Assembly (NCBI GenBank): GCA_900771425.1
Contig: CAAGNV010000081.1
Coordinates: forward strand, 1-64,000
DNA: 64,000 bases
From: Bacteroidaceae bacterium
Lineage (GTDB): Bacteria > Bacteroidota > Bacteroidia > Bacteroidales > Bacteroidaceae
Direction of reading: 5' to 3'
Both the position numbers and the translations under genes were made by a program. Shown here one piece after another: positions 1 through 8,697 of the stretch (positions are counted from its first letter, which is position 1; each line of letters opens with the position of its first letter). The notes beneath the pieces are model-generated. The model saw only the letters and a program-made list of their open reading frames with translations. It did no database searches and was not told where the DNA came from.

Positions 1-110
1 ACTACAAATTTACAAAAATTTTGCCACATAGGCAAACTTCTATACCCTTTTGTTTTAGGTATTTACGTTACATTTGTTAACTTGCGAAACTTGAATAATA
101 TTAATGTATT

Positions 111-330
111 GTCCATATGTTTTGACAAAGTTATCCATATGTTTTGACAAAGTTATCCATATGTTTTGACAAAGTTGTCCATATGTTTCGACCAAGTTGT
201 CCATATGTTTTGACTAAGTTGTCCATATGTTTTGACAAAGTTGTCCATATGTTTTGACTAAGTTGTCCATATGTTTTGGCCAAGTTGTCCATATGTTTCG
301 ACAAAGTTGTCCATATGTTTTGACCATATC
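111..330. repeat. Tandem array, ten 22-bp units (class A)
   Basis: Ten contiguous units start every 22 bp at 111, 133, 155, 177, 199, 221, 243, 265, 287 and 309. Each reads GTCC (or ATCC), then the palindrome CATATG overlapping it, then TTTTGAC or TTTCGAC, then a variable AAAGTT/CAAGTT/TAAGTT. Units differ only by scattered substitutions. The last unit runs into the stop codon of the pseudouridine synthase at 329-331. The stretch 1-110 before it is AT-rich, and I see no gene or clear signal there. There are no spacers, so this is not CRISPR. Confidence 0.95.
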
Positions 331-1714
331 AAAAAGGCGTCTTGACTTCCAGATGTATTCGTTCCCCATTGACAGGATGGATGAAGTCGATACTTTCAGC
401 GTGAAGGTACATGCGGTCGGCTTCTTGTCCGTAAAGTCGGTCGCCTACGATTGGACAATTAAGTCCTTCGTAATGAGCCGAATGTACTCTCAGTTGATGC
501 GTCCTGCCAGTAAGTGGAAAGTAATTTATGCGTATGCATCCGTCCTTGACTTCCGTTATTTCGTACTCTGTCACAGCTTCCTTGCCATGCTCGTAACTGA
601 CCATCTGACGCGGACGGTCGGTATGTGAAGGGCAGAGGGGTAGGGCGATCCGCCCCGTTTCACCTACTTTAAAGATGTGCCTTGCTTGGCCGTCAGCAGA
701 TGCGCATCCCGTCTCTTCTACTTTATCGTACTGAAGTATTGCCACATACTTCTTCCTGATTTCGTGCTTATAGAACTGTATCTGAAGCGCCTTGTGTATA
801 TCTTTGTTCTTGGCAATCAGCATCACGCCCGAAGTATCCATGTCAAGCCGATGAACGATGAGTGGACCTGTTATGTCAGGGTATTGTTCCTGAATCTTGG
901 CTTCTACACTCGGAGCATCCACGTTTCCCTTAACCGAGAGCATTCCCGCAGGTTTGTCAACAGCAATAATCCAAGGGTCGTCGTAAATGACACGCATACG
1001 TTCAGCCATTTCCCTCATCATCGGAAGCAACGGATTTTCCTCCACATCAAGCCCCATGAGCATGTGACGCAGTATTGGCTTGCACTTTGCCTGGCATGCA
1101 GGATAATACTCTCCTTCACGGCGAATCTCACCTTTTGGTGACGCCCCGAGCCAGAATTCAGCCATACATACGGGGTGAAGACCATGTTCGTACGCATATT
1201 CGAGCAACTTGGGAGCACAACATTCGCCTGCACCCGACGGTGGAATGCGGCAACGTTCGTGGTCGAAAATGTCGAGTAGATTGCGGCTTTCACCCTTGGC
1301 ATTGAGAAAGTTGAACTGCCCGAACAGCCACTTCTGCAACTTTCGCGAGCGTTCACTCTTTTCTTCACCTTCAGGCATGGCACTTATTATGGAGTCTTCC
1401 TGCTGGAAATATTCATCATTTTGCTGAAGGTCGAACACTGGCGGAACGAATCCTGCCTGTACATTACGTCCATCGAGTAAACCAGAGAATGCTGCGAGAT
1501 AGTGAGTTCCGTCATCGACCACAAGCACGCCGAACATCTTTCCCCGACTTATCTCCTTGCTCCATTCCGTTCGTGTATGCAGATACTCCTTCAATTCCTC
1601 GGATGCACGAACGCACAAAGGATGAGGCGTGTATTGGAACGGATAAGTAAAAAGGGTAGGGAGTGACAGGTCGCCACTCTCTACCCAATGCTGTATTTGC
1701 GTGTTGTCGAACAA
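329..1714 (-). CDS. RluA-family pseudouridine synthase with Cys-rich N-terminal region
   Basis: Likely isomerises a uridine in rRNA or tRNA to pseudouridine. The catalytic RluA domain fills about residues 240-461, with the signature HRLDMDTSG and catalytic Asp291, followed by the GRTHQLRVH motif near the end. Residues 1-235 are an extra domain seen in some RluA relatives. It carries a run of conserved-looking Cys (155, 165, 166, 183, 207, 211), which could bind metal. The start codon must be TTG at 1714: a TAG stop lies two codons upstream and the next Met is residue 60, beyond residues expected in homologues. The substrate position cannot be told from sequence. Confidence 0.85.
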   Translation of the reverse strand: MFDNTQIQHWVESGDLSLPTLFTYPFQYTPHPLCVRASEELKEYLHTRTEWSKEISRGKMFGVLVVDDGTHYLAAFSGLLDGRNVQAGFVPPVFDLQQNDEYFQQEDSIISAMPEGEEKSERSRKLQKWLFGQFNFLNAKGESRNLLDIFDHERCRIPPSGAGECCAPKLLEYAYEHGLHPVCMAEFWLGASPKGEIRREGEYYPACQAKCKPILRHMLMGLDVEENPLLPMMREMAERMRVIYDDPWIIAVDKPAGMLSVKGNVDAPSVEAKIQEQYPDITGPLIVHRLDMDTSGVMLIAKNKDIHKALQIQFYKHEIRKKYVAILQYDKVEETGCASADGQARHIFKVGETGRIALPLCPSHTDRPRQMVSYEHGKEAVTEYEITEVKDGCIRINYFPLTGRTHQLRVHSAHYEGLNCPIVGDRLYGQEADRMYLHAESIDFIHPVNGERIHLEVKTPF

Positions 1715-1730
1715 GTTCTATTTGGTTGTC

Positions 1731-1744
1731 TGCAAAATTTTGCA
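1731..1744. promoter_or_regulatory. Perfect 14-bp palindrome before the pseudouridine synthase
   Basis: TGCAAAATTTTGCA is a perfect dyad 17 nt upstream of the TTG start at 1714, between that gene and the end of the small lipoprotein gene. It could be an operator. It has no loop or T-run, so it is not a classical terminator. Confidence 0.35.
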
Positions 1745-1757
1745 AGAATGTTTCACA

Positions 1758-2216
1758 TCAAAATTCCGGATCTTCTTCGCTGCCTTTAGCCTTGACAACG
1801 AGTGTTGATGTCAATGTAGGGCCATCGCTGTACAGATTCTTGCCAGCAATATATGAAATCTTTGGAGTGAATGACACGACGTATGTGCCCGAATTCTTTG
1901 GTGCCTTGAATACATAGACAGGGTTGTCAAGTGTAATGGGGTACGTCTCCTTTGTCAACGCAAGCGAATATTTGTCGGTAGGGTCGTATTTGTTGACCCA
2001 TCCAAATTCACATCTCCAGATGTACGCGTTCTTGCCTTTGTCCTTGATATTAAGTTTAAGAGTAATTGTATCAGATGATTCTACCACAAGACGTGAAAGT
2101 GAAATGCTTTCAAATGTAGGTGCTTGAGTTTCATCGTCTGTATCGTCGCACGCAACGAACGAGAACAGTGTCATGGCAACAAGTGCTAATGAGAATAAGT
2201 GCTTTAATTGTTTCAT
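1758..2216 (-). CDS. Small lipoprotein of unknown function
   Basis: A 152-residue protein with a clear lipoprotein signal: basic start, hydrophobic stretch, then a lipobox ending at Cys23 (sequence FVAC) followed by DDTDDET, an acidic run often seen in exported Bacteroidetes lipoproteins. The mature part is predicted mostly beta and ends in an acidic tail (EEDPEF). I recognise no domain; it may be a small Ig-like or beta-sandwich surface protein. It lies 41 bp after the TPR gene and 43 bp before the pseudouridine synthase, all on the same strand. Confidence 0.75.
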   Translation of the reverse strand: MKQLKHLFSLALVAMTLFSFVACDDTDDETQAPTFESISLSRLVVESSDTITLKLNIKDKGKNAYIWRCEFGWVNKYDPTDKYSLALTKETYPITLDNPVYVFKAPKNSGTYVVSFTPKISYIAGKNLYSDGPTLTSTLVVKAKGSEEDPEF

Positions 2217-2257
2217 AATTCAGTTTGTATATTTGTTGGTATTGTTAATTCTGTTTG

Positions 2258-4117
2258 TTATTTGTTTTTAGTCGCCTTGGCCTTGATTTGCTTTATGACG
2301 CTATATGCGTTAAACACCCCGAGTTCGCCGGCTTTGCTGAGCAATTGCATTGACTCATCAATGCTTCCGAGATAATAAGCAACTATTCCTTGATTGAAAT
2401 ACGCACGGGCAAACATCGGATTGAGTGCAATTGCCTTGCGCAGACATTCGTGAGCTTCAATGTCTTTGCCGAGCATCACAAGACAATAGGCTCTGTTGTA
2501 GAATGCCTCCGGAAACTTTGGCGCGAACTGTGTCGCCTTGCCAAATGCTTCTTCTGCTTGTAGGTATATTGCAGTAACGACTTGAGGATTATGGGCAACC
2601 GCATTTTTTTCATCAACATCATCGGCAGTCGATAATCGTTCGTCGTTTGCTTTCATACACAATTCTATACCTTTCTGGAATGCTTCTTCTGCATCTTTTC
2701 CAATGCCATAAGCCTTTAACTGATATTGATTTATGAAGTCACCTTCAACATGGTCGTCGTCTGAAGCAAGCAGAATTACAGGAAGCATACGCACGTCTGT
2801 CGTGTGGTTTTGTATCTTCCCCCTGTATTCATCCTCGTATTGCTGCTCTTCCACCTCCTCGACTATTGGCTTCGAATAGTCGTTGGGGTCAATCTGCGAT
2901 TTCTTTCGCGGACGGTTCTTCATGCGGCTCGTTGTGGTTGAATAGCCGTAATAATGTGCTACGTTTTCACGAAGTATATGTTCTTCGTCACGTGCTGCGC
3001 CCTTATAATCTCCTACTTTCTTCCTTGCTTCTGCACGGAGTTGATAACCATACAGAAACTTCGGAAACTCTTCTATAACCCGTGTATAGTCACGTATCGC
3101 CGCCCGATAGTCGCCTGTCTGGTCGAGCAGACGAGCACGATTGAACAGAGTCATCATGTCATCTGGGTCGATACTGAGAATGTAGTCGAAGTCTTTTATT
3201 GCCTTGTTGTCCTCGCCTACATTGGCGAGGAGCAGTCCGCGATTGTAACGGCCGATGAAGTTTGTTGAGTCGATTTCAAGTGCGAGATTGTAGTCTTCTA
3301 CTGCTCCTCGGTAATTGTCCTGATTGACTCGGCAGATGCCTCGGTTGACAAGATTACCCGTATGGCGTGGTTCCAAACGTAATGCTTCGGTTAAAGTAGC
3401 TTCGGCTCCGGCATAATCTTCAAAGTGCATCTGAAGTCCTGAATGCATATTAAGCGCCTGCAGATTAAATGGCTCCTTGCGAAGCGCCTCTCGTACAAGC
3501 GTGTCTGCCATCACTGTGTCGCCTCGTTCTATCATTACTTGAGCACGCATAGTATAACCTACCGCTTGTTTCGGCCATTTCTCGATGAAGTAGAGTAGGG
3601 TAGAGTCGGCTTTTTCAAGACTATCTGCTTCAAGATAACAGAGGGCAAGATTCTGCCACATGGCTTTGTCGCGCGGCTCAAGACGGGTTGCCTCACGATA
3701 ATCTGCTGCTGCATCATTGAAGCGTTCAAGGTTGATACGTGCCAATCCACGCAAATGATACGAGTTTGAGAAATATGGATTCAGTTCTATGGCCTTCGTA
3801 CAATCGTACTCAGCACCTGTATAATCTTCCAGATAGAACTTGGCAAGTGCACGATAGAAAAAGGGGGCATAGAGATTCGGACGACCGTTTATGACCAGAT
3901 TGAAGTACTGAATCGATAGGGCATAATCCTCATAAAACAATGCATTGCGCCCAATGTTTATCGTGTGCTCGACATTGATTTGGGCATTAAGGGGTAGGGC
4001 TGTAAGCAAAATAAAGCACATGACAACAAGTTTTCGTATGGTTCGCGAACCGAATACTCGTTGCCGTTCTGCCTTGGATGTATTGAGGCAGGTGCTTTGC
4101 TGACAGTTGATTATCAT
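2258..4117 (-). CDS. Tetratricopeptide-repeat protein, exported
   Basis: A 619-residue protein built largely of TPR helical hairpins (about residues 45-390 and again about 500-600), for example A(L)NMHSG, YNRGLLLANVGED and AYFNQGIVAYYLG. These usually scaffold protein complexes. An internal hydrophobic segment ending ALPLNAQ at about residue 46 looks like a signal peptide with a long n-region, so the protein is probably periplasmic. An alternative start is Met33. Residues 385-430 are charged linker. The start overlaps the def stop by 4 nt (ATGA), so the two are translationally coupled. No specific partner can be named. Confidence 0.85.
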   Translation of the reverse strand: MIINCQQSTCLNTSKAERQRVFGSRTIRKLVVMCFILLTALPLNAQINVEHTINIGRNALFYEDYALSIQYFNLVINGRPNLYAPFFYRALAKFYLEDYTGAEYDCTKAIELNPYFSNSYHLRGLARINLERFNDAAADYREATRLEPRDKAMWQNLALCYLEADSLEKADSTLLYFIEKWPKQAVGYTMRAQVMIERGDTVMADTLVREALRKEPFNLQALNMHSGLQMHFEDYAGAEATLTEALRLEPRHTGNLVNRGICRVNQDNYRGAVEDYNLALEIDSTNFIGRYNRGLLLANVGEDNKAIKDFDYILSIDPDDMMTLFNRARLLDQTGDYRAAIRDYTRVIEEFPKFLYGYQLRAEARKKVGDYKGAARDEEHILRENVAHYYGYSTTTSRMKNRPRKKSQIDPNDYSKPIVEEVEEQQYEDEYRGKIQNHTTDVRMLPVILLASDDDHVEGDFINQYQLKAYGIGKDAEEAFQKGIELCMKANDERLSTADDVDEKNAVAHNPQVVTAIYLQAEEAFGKATQFAPKFPEAFYNRAYCLVMLGKDIEAHECLRKAIALNPMFARAYFNQGIVAYYLGSIDESMQLLSKAGELGVFNAYSVIKQIKAKATKNK

Positions 4118-4668
4118 CTGTTAGGCTTTATCTTATAGTCACAATTGATTTGACCTTTCGACATTGCTACAAGTTTCTTCTTGATGAGTTGCTTGCGGAG
4201 TGGCGATAGGTGGTCAATAAACAGTTTGCCTTCGAGGTGGTCGTACTCATGCTGGAATACACGGGCAGCGAAGTTCTCAATCCATTCATCGTGCTCCATA
4301 AGGTTTTCATCAAGATATTTTGCACGGATTTTGGCAGGACGGCGAATGTTTTCGTGAATACCAGGGACGCTGAGACAACCTTCTTCTGATACATTTGTTT
4401 CGTCGCTTACCTCAATAATCTCAGGGTTTATGTAAGCGTGAAGGAAGCCTTTATATTCTGGCAACTCTTCGCTTATAACGTCAAGATCAACCACGAACAT
4501 TCGTAATGCCAAACCTATCTGAGGCGCTGCAAGACCTACGCCTTCTGCACGTTTCATGGTTTCGAACATATTGTCAATGAGTTCTTTCAAGTTTGGATAA
4601 TCAGTAGGAACTTCTTCTGTCTGCTTTCGGAGCACTGGTTGTCCGAAGATGTACATTGGTAAAATCAT
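4114..4668 (-). CDS. def: Peptide deformylase
   Basis: Removes the N-formyl group from new proteins in the cytoplasm. All three family motifs are present: GLAAPQIG (45-52), EGCLSVPG with metal ligand Cys98, and QHEYDHLEG with metal ligands His140 and His144 and catalytic Glu141. Length (184 residues) is normal for the family. It sits 72 bp after ruvX and overlaps the downstream TPR gene by 4 nt. The order tolC-ruvX-def-TPR suggests one transcript from the promoter near 6655. Confidence 0.97.
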   Translation of the reverse strand: MILPMYIFGQPVLRKQTEEVPTDYPNLKELIDNMFETMKRAEGVGLAAPQIGLALRMFVVDLDVISEELPEYKGFLHAYINPEIIEVSDETNVSEEGCLSVPGIHENIRRPAKIRAKYLDENLMEHDEWIENFAARVFQHEYDHLEGKLFIDHLSPLRKQLIKKKLVAMSKGQINCDYKIKPNR

Positions 4669-4740
4669 ATATTTGTTTATTATTTAAGTGTATTTTGATT
4701 AAATATCATTTGATTTGTTTACATTTGTCCTTGTATTACT

Positions 4741-5184
4741 CTATTGATTTTCTGGAACTGATGCTTGTCTGATTCGTCGGCTTTCCAAATAATCGCCAAG
4801 TATGATTGAGGCACTTATCTTATCGACTAATGCCTTGTCTTGGCGTGCTTTCTTGCCAATTCCGCTGTCAATCATAACGCGGTGGGCAAGTACTGAGGTA
4901 AACCGTTCATCGTAATATTCTATCGTTATTGACGGATAGAGCTTACGTAGGCGGTTGAAGAATGGTTCAACACGTTTCATATTCTCAGATGCTTCACCGT
5001 TTGTCTGCAACGGCTTGCCTACGATGATGCAGTCAACTTCCTCGGTTTCAACATAATTCTTGATGAAATCGAATAGGGAGGGGGTTTCGACCGTAGTCAG
5101 TGGATTTGCAATCATCTGCATTGCGTCGGTTACTGCAATCCCCGTACGCCGTTTTCCATAATCTATAGCAAGTATTCTTCCCAT
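4741..5184 (-). CDS. ruvX: YqgF/RuvX family Holliday-junction resolvase-like protein
   Basis: An RNase H-fold nuclease of 147 residues. The opening strand AIDYGKRRTGIAV carries the first catalytic Asp (Asp7); VGKPLQTNGEAS and YYDERFTS are the other family motifs. In E. coli YqgF is implicated in processing the 5' end of pre-16S rRNA, and a recombination role has also been proposed, so the exact role is open. It begins 4 bp after the TolC-like gene ends, which supports an operon. Confidence 0.93.
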   Translation of the reverse strand: MGRILAIDYGKRRTGIAVTDAMQMIANPLTTVETPSLFDFIKNYVETEEVDCIIVGKPLQTNGEASENMKRVEPFFNRLRKLYPSITIEYYDERFTSVLAHRVMIDSGIGKKARQDKALVDKISASIILGDYLESRRIRQASVPENQ

Positions 5185-5188
5185 CGTT

Positions 5189-6622
5189 TCATTCTGCAGG
5201 TTTTAGTGAACTAATCTGACCTGATGCCTTAAGAACTTTTAGTTGACATATTCGGTATTGGCATTCGGCTTCCACCTGATCCGCACTTGCTTGCTGCCAA
5301 AGTGCCTGCGCCTCGAGCAAGTCTGATAGTGGTTCATACCCAACATCATACTGTTGACGAGCTAAGCGAACGTTCTCGTCGTTCTGTTTCAAGGCGGTTT
5401 CTGTAAGAAGGAGTTCTTGCTTGGCTTCGTTCATGTTGTTGATTGCCTGCTGAAGTTCGAGGTGCATTTTCTCGTTGAGATCATCTTGTTCCAAACGTGC
5501 AATCTGTGCCTTAGCTTTTGCAGAACGTAGTTTATTCGTATTCTCGCCAAATGTTACTATTGGGATTTTCACTCCGATACCGACCGAGCCTTGAACGCCA
5601 TTCATTAATTTTTCGCCTGCCAGCTCTAATCCATTGGTGTAAGAAACGCCACCCATCACGACTACGTTCGGAAGATAATCGCTTTTTGTCAACTTGACTT
5701 CATTATCGGCAAGTTCAACTTTCTTATTAAGGATCTCATATTCATACCGGTTGTCGATTGAGTAATAATCAGAAGATTGCGACATAAGGGTAGGGGAGTC
5801 AGTTCCTTTAGCACATATCACGTCGATGTCTTGAGTAATTGGCAAACCAATGACGTGGCACAGATTCATTTTTGCAAGCTTAAATCCGTTCTCAGCTTTG
5901 AGTATGTTTAAGTCCGCTTCATTGATTTTTACCTGAACTTTCATCTGGTCGTTTCGTGTTTTCATGCCATGACGAACTGCGCTTACAACGTTTTTGTTCA
6001 GTTCTGTAAGCAAATCCTTGTATTTGTTTGCAACATTTATCATTTCTTTTGCCTTGATAACAAGCGCGTAAGCTTCATCGGTTTCAACTATAACTTGATC
6101 TTCAGTTAAGGACTTGTTTAGTGAAGCCATCTGTTCTCCAATCTGTGACATGCGGTAAGCAGTAGTAATTTTCCCACCCATGAATATCGGTTGCGTGAGC
6201 GTAACTCCTGCCATTAGTATATTCTTGACCTTCAATTCAAGTTCTTGATCAGGAAAATATGCATATTCAGTATATATTGGTCTTCCGTCGGCTCCTGTTA
6301 TTGCTTTAGGGACATATTGACCGACAGCTGAATTAAGTTCAAATATCGGCAAGTTTCCACCGTTCATTGTGAATGAACCTTTAGCAGTTGAATAAAGGTC
6401 GGCTGCAAATGCATTTATGCGTGGATAAAAGTTTGACTTGTATGTTTTTGTATCAAATGATTGTTTTTCCTTTGTCAGTTGTGCTTGCTTAATCTGACGA
6501 TTGTTCTCAAGTGCAAGCTTACGGCATTGCTCAGGAGTCAGCGTCTGTGCATTCGAAATCGAACTCACAAATAATCCGACAATTACGAGTTCAAGTATAT
6601 AAAATATATTTTTCATCTTCAT
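5189..6622 (-). CDS. TolC-family outer-membrane efflux protein
   Basis: Outer-membrane channel of the TolC/OprM type, which would form the exit duct of a tripartite pump or secretion system. It has a signal peptide ending SNAQ, then two long heptad-rich helical OEP repeats, including the typical RQQYDVGYEPLSDLLEAQ near the C-terminus. I chose Met at 6622 (6616 also possible). An upstream ATG at 6646 would leave almost no leader, because the TATCTTTG promoter box lies at 6655-6662. No inner-membrane pump or adaptor gene lies next to it, so the partner must be encoded elsewhere. Confidence 0.9.
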   Translation of the reverse strand: MKMKNIFYILELVIVGLFVSSISNAQTLTPEQCRKLALENNRQIKQAQLTKEKQSFDTKTYKSNFYPRINAFAADLYSTAKGSFTMNGGNLPIFELNSAVGQYVPKAITGADGRPIYTEYAYFPDQELELKVKNILMAGVTLTQPIFMGGKITTAYRMSQIGEQMASLNKSLTEDQVIVETDEAYALVIKAKEMINVANKYKDLLTELNKNVVSAVRHGMKTRNDQMKVQVKINEADLNILKAENGFKLAKMNLCHVIGLPITQDIDVICAKGTDSPTLMSQSSDYYSIDNRYEYEILNKKVELADNEVKLTKSDYLPNVVVMGGVSYTNGLELAGEKLMNGVQGSVGIGVKIPIVTFGENTNKLRSAKAKAQIARLEQDDLNEKMHLELQQAINNMNEAKQELLLTETALKQNDENVRLARQQYDVGYEPLSDLLEAQALWQQASADQVEAECQYRICQLKVLKASGQISSLKPAE

Positions 6623-6654
6623 TCTTTGTTTGACGTACAATCGCATTTATTCTG

Positions 6655-6662
6655 CAAAGATA
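6655..6662 (-). promoter_or_regulatory. -7 box for the tolC-ruvX-def-TPR operon
   Basis: The minus strand reads TATCTTTG, matching the Bacteroidetes -7 consensus TAnnTTTG. No clear TTTG sits 19 nt upstream. The expected start point is about 6648. Confidence 0.6.
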
Positions 6663-6793
6663 CAAATTTATTCCGTGCCTACAATCTTTTCCTTTCGATT
6701 TTTAATATATTTAACTAATTATGAACACTTATTCAAATATTTATATATTTATATATTTACAGATTTAATAACAAAGATACTTTAATATCATAA

Positions 6794-6821
6794 ATTAAAC
6801 ATAACCGGCATTATGGGTATA
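6794..6821 (-). other. dif: dif-like XerC/XerD recombination site
   Basis: Read on the minus strand, the 28 bp split into TATACCCATAA (left, XerC arm), TGCCGG (6-bp centre) and TTATGTTTAAT (XerD arm). Against the E. coli dif site the XerD arm matches 10 of 11, the XerC arm 7 of 11 and the centre 2 of 6. The site lies in a 450-bp non-coding gap. It also lies inside the interval where the KOPS-like octamer GGGTAGGG changes strand (between 5795 and 9061). The rest of the gap 6623-7072 holds the tolC promoter, a 22-bp array and a terminator. Confidence 0.6.
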
Positions 6822-6910
6822 TGTATAAGTGTGGCTGTTTGAAAAGTTAAAATGAAAATTTTATAAGGATGACTTGATAGAAGCCAACTCATGACTTTGA
6901 AAATATAAAC

Positions 6911-6980
6911 GGACGTGTTGAAAAATTAGACCGGACACGTTGGCATTTACGTTCGGTCTCGTTGGTATTTATGTAAGGAC
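6911..6980. repeat. 22-bp tandem array (class A, diverged)
   Basis: Three units start at 6911, 6933 and 6955, with the start of a fourth (GGAC) at 6977. Each begins GGAC or GGTC and contains CGTTG followed by ATTTA. It resembles the array at 61745-61898. It lies between the dif-like site and the GH51 terminator. Confidence 0.8.
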
Positions 6981-7030
6981 AAAAAAGTCAACCAGCCAGA
7001 CACCGTCTAAAGTATGACTGACCGGTTGAA
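6981..7030 (-). terminator. Rho-independent terminator after GH51
   Basis: On the minus strand an imperfect hairpin (left arm GTTCAACCGGTCAGTCATAC, right arm ending CTGGCTGGTTGAC) is followed directly by TTTTTT at 6986-6981. It lies 43 nt past the GH51 stop codon. Confidence 0.85.
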
Positions 7031-7072
7031 CAATGATAGCAATATTTGATTATATTATATTGCGGTAAAATA

Positions 7073-8650
7073 TTACTTTATCTGCAAGCAAACGATTGAC
7101 ATCTTCGGCATCTTAACTGTGAGTTGACCGTTTGCAGAGATCTTGGCGTCCTTGAATGCTTCAGGTTTTACGAGGTTAGGATTGTCAAATGTGTTGTGAT
7201 CCTTTACATCATTTGAAGTAAGGATTTCAGCATTCTTTACGTTTCCTTTGATTCCGTCGAGCTTAAGCGTTACAGTGTTGCCGTTCTTCAAGTCAGCATT
7301 GGCAAGGTTTATGACCACAGTTCCGTCTGCCATCTTTGATGCAGAACAGCTTATGTATGGCGACACTCGTTGTGGATCGTCCTTGCGTTCGTTTTCAGCA
7401 ATAAACTGTTCTGACTCAACCTTTACAGGGATATTTACTGATTCCATGTTAGGCACGTACATGCGGAAAACATGATATGTTGGTGTGAGAACCATCTTAT
7501 CGTCTTTTGTAAGAACCATGCTCTGCAGAACATTAGCTATTTGAGCGATATTGGTCATCTTCAGACGACGGGTATATTGATGGAATGTGTTAAGTGAGAA
7601 TGCCGCAACCATAGCGTCGCGCATTGTGTTTTGCTGGTAAAGATGTCCAGGTATGCTGCCTGGTTCTTCGTCCCACCATGTGCCCCATTCATCGAGGAGC
7701 AAGTCAATCTTGTTCTTTGGGTCGATACGGTCCATGATGGCAATCTGCTTGTTCAGTACTTCTTCAACACCTACGCCACACTTCGCGATTGCCCAATAAT
7801 ATTGATCATCATTGAATTTAGTGGCGCTACCCTTGCTTCCTTCCCATGTGTAGCAAGTATAATAATGGAGTGACAATCCTTGCATTTGGTTACCGATTCT
7901 GTCCATGAGTGTCTCTGTCCAATCATAGTCATAGTCTGATGCGCCTGAAGCAACCTTGTAGAGTTTGTTTCCATTGTACTCACGGCAGTATGTCTGATAG
8001 CGACGATACAAGTCAGAATAGTACTCTGGACGCATATTGCCACCGCATCCCCAGCTTTCGTTTCCGACTCCGATATACTTTACTTTCCATGGTTCTTCAC
8101 GACCATTCTTCTTGCGAATCTTTGCCATAGGACCATCTTTAGCGGTCATGTATTCTACCCACTTTGCTGTTTCTTCAACGCTTCCGCTACCAACATTCAT
8201 GCTGACGTATGGTTCGCAACCGATGAGTTCGCAGAGGTTTAGGAATTCGTGAGTACCGAATGAGTTGTCTTCAACCGTACCACCCCAGTTATTGTTGACC
8301 ATGCGTGGACGATCTTCACGAGGACCGATACCGTCCATCCAGTGGTATTCGTCGGCAAAGCATCCGCCTGGCCAACGAAGCAGAGGCAGATGTATGTCTT
8401 TAAGCGCTTGAAGCACGTCGTTGCGATAACCGTTGGTATTAGGGATGGCACTACCCTCTCCTACCCAAAGTCCACCATAGATACAAGTTCCCAGATGCTC
8501 TGCAAACTGTCCATAAATCTCTTTGTTGATAGTGTATTTCGCATCCTTTACGTTCAAAGTTACGGTCGATGTCTTCTGAGCATTCGCAGGAACAAGACAT
8601 GCCGTAAGGGCGAAAGCCGCCATGAGTTTGTTGATTGTTCTTTTCATCAT
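7073..8650 (-). CDS. GH51 alpha-L-arabinofuranosidase, exported
   Basis: Cleaves terminal alpha-L-arabinofuranosyl residues from arabinan or arabinoxylan by a retaining mechanism. The (beta/alpha)8 catalytic domain shows the acid/base Glu198 in [11 protein letters not shown] and the nucleophile Glu321 in [10 protein letters not shown]; a C-terminal beta-sandwich follows (about 410-525). The N-terminus has a signal peptide ending PANAQ, so the enzyme is periplasmic or surface-exposed. Met2 is an equally good start. It follows the HAD gene by 47 bp and may share its transcript, though its role is unrelated. No SusC/SusD pair or regulator is adjacent. Confidence 0.93.
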   Translation of the reverse strand: MMKRTINKLMAAFALTACLVPANAQKTSTVTLNVKDAKYTINKEIYGQFAEHLGTCIYGGLWVGEGSAIPNTNGYRNDVLQALKDIHLPLLRWPGGCFADEYHWMDGIGPREDRPRMVNNNWGGTVEDNSFGTHEFLNLCELIGCEPYVSMNVGSGSVEETAKWVEYMTAKDGPMAKIRKKNGREEPWKVKYIGVGNESWGCGGNMRPEYYSDLYRRYQTYCREYNGNKLYKVASGASDYDYDWTETLMDRIGNQMQGLSLHYYTCYTWEGSKGSATKFNDDQYYWAIAKCGVGVEEVLNKQIAIMDRIDPKNKIDLLLDEWGTWWDEEPGSIPGHLYQQNTMRDAMVAAFSLNTFHQYTRRLKMTNIAQIANVLQSMVLTKDDKMVLTPTYHVFRMYVPNMESVNIPVKVESEQFIAENERKDDPQRVSPYISCSASKMADGTVVINLANADLKNGNTVTLKLDGIKGNVKNAEILTSNDVKDHNTFDNPNLVKPEAFKDAKISANGQLTVKMPKMSIVCLQIK

Positions 8651-8697
8651 TGGTTAAGTTGTTTTGATTTGGTTGATAATATGTTTAGATTTTCCTT

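Noticed and set aside
111..330. CRISPR-like array
   Set aside because: Units are contiguous at 22 bp with no unique spacers, and no cas genes are nearby.
254..628. Plus-strand frame of 124 codons at the window start
   Set aside because: It translates the 22-bp repeats and the antisense of the pseudouridine synthase; no signal supports it.
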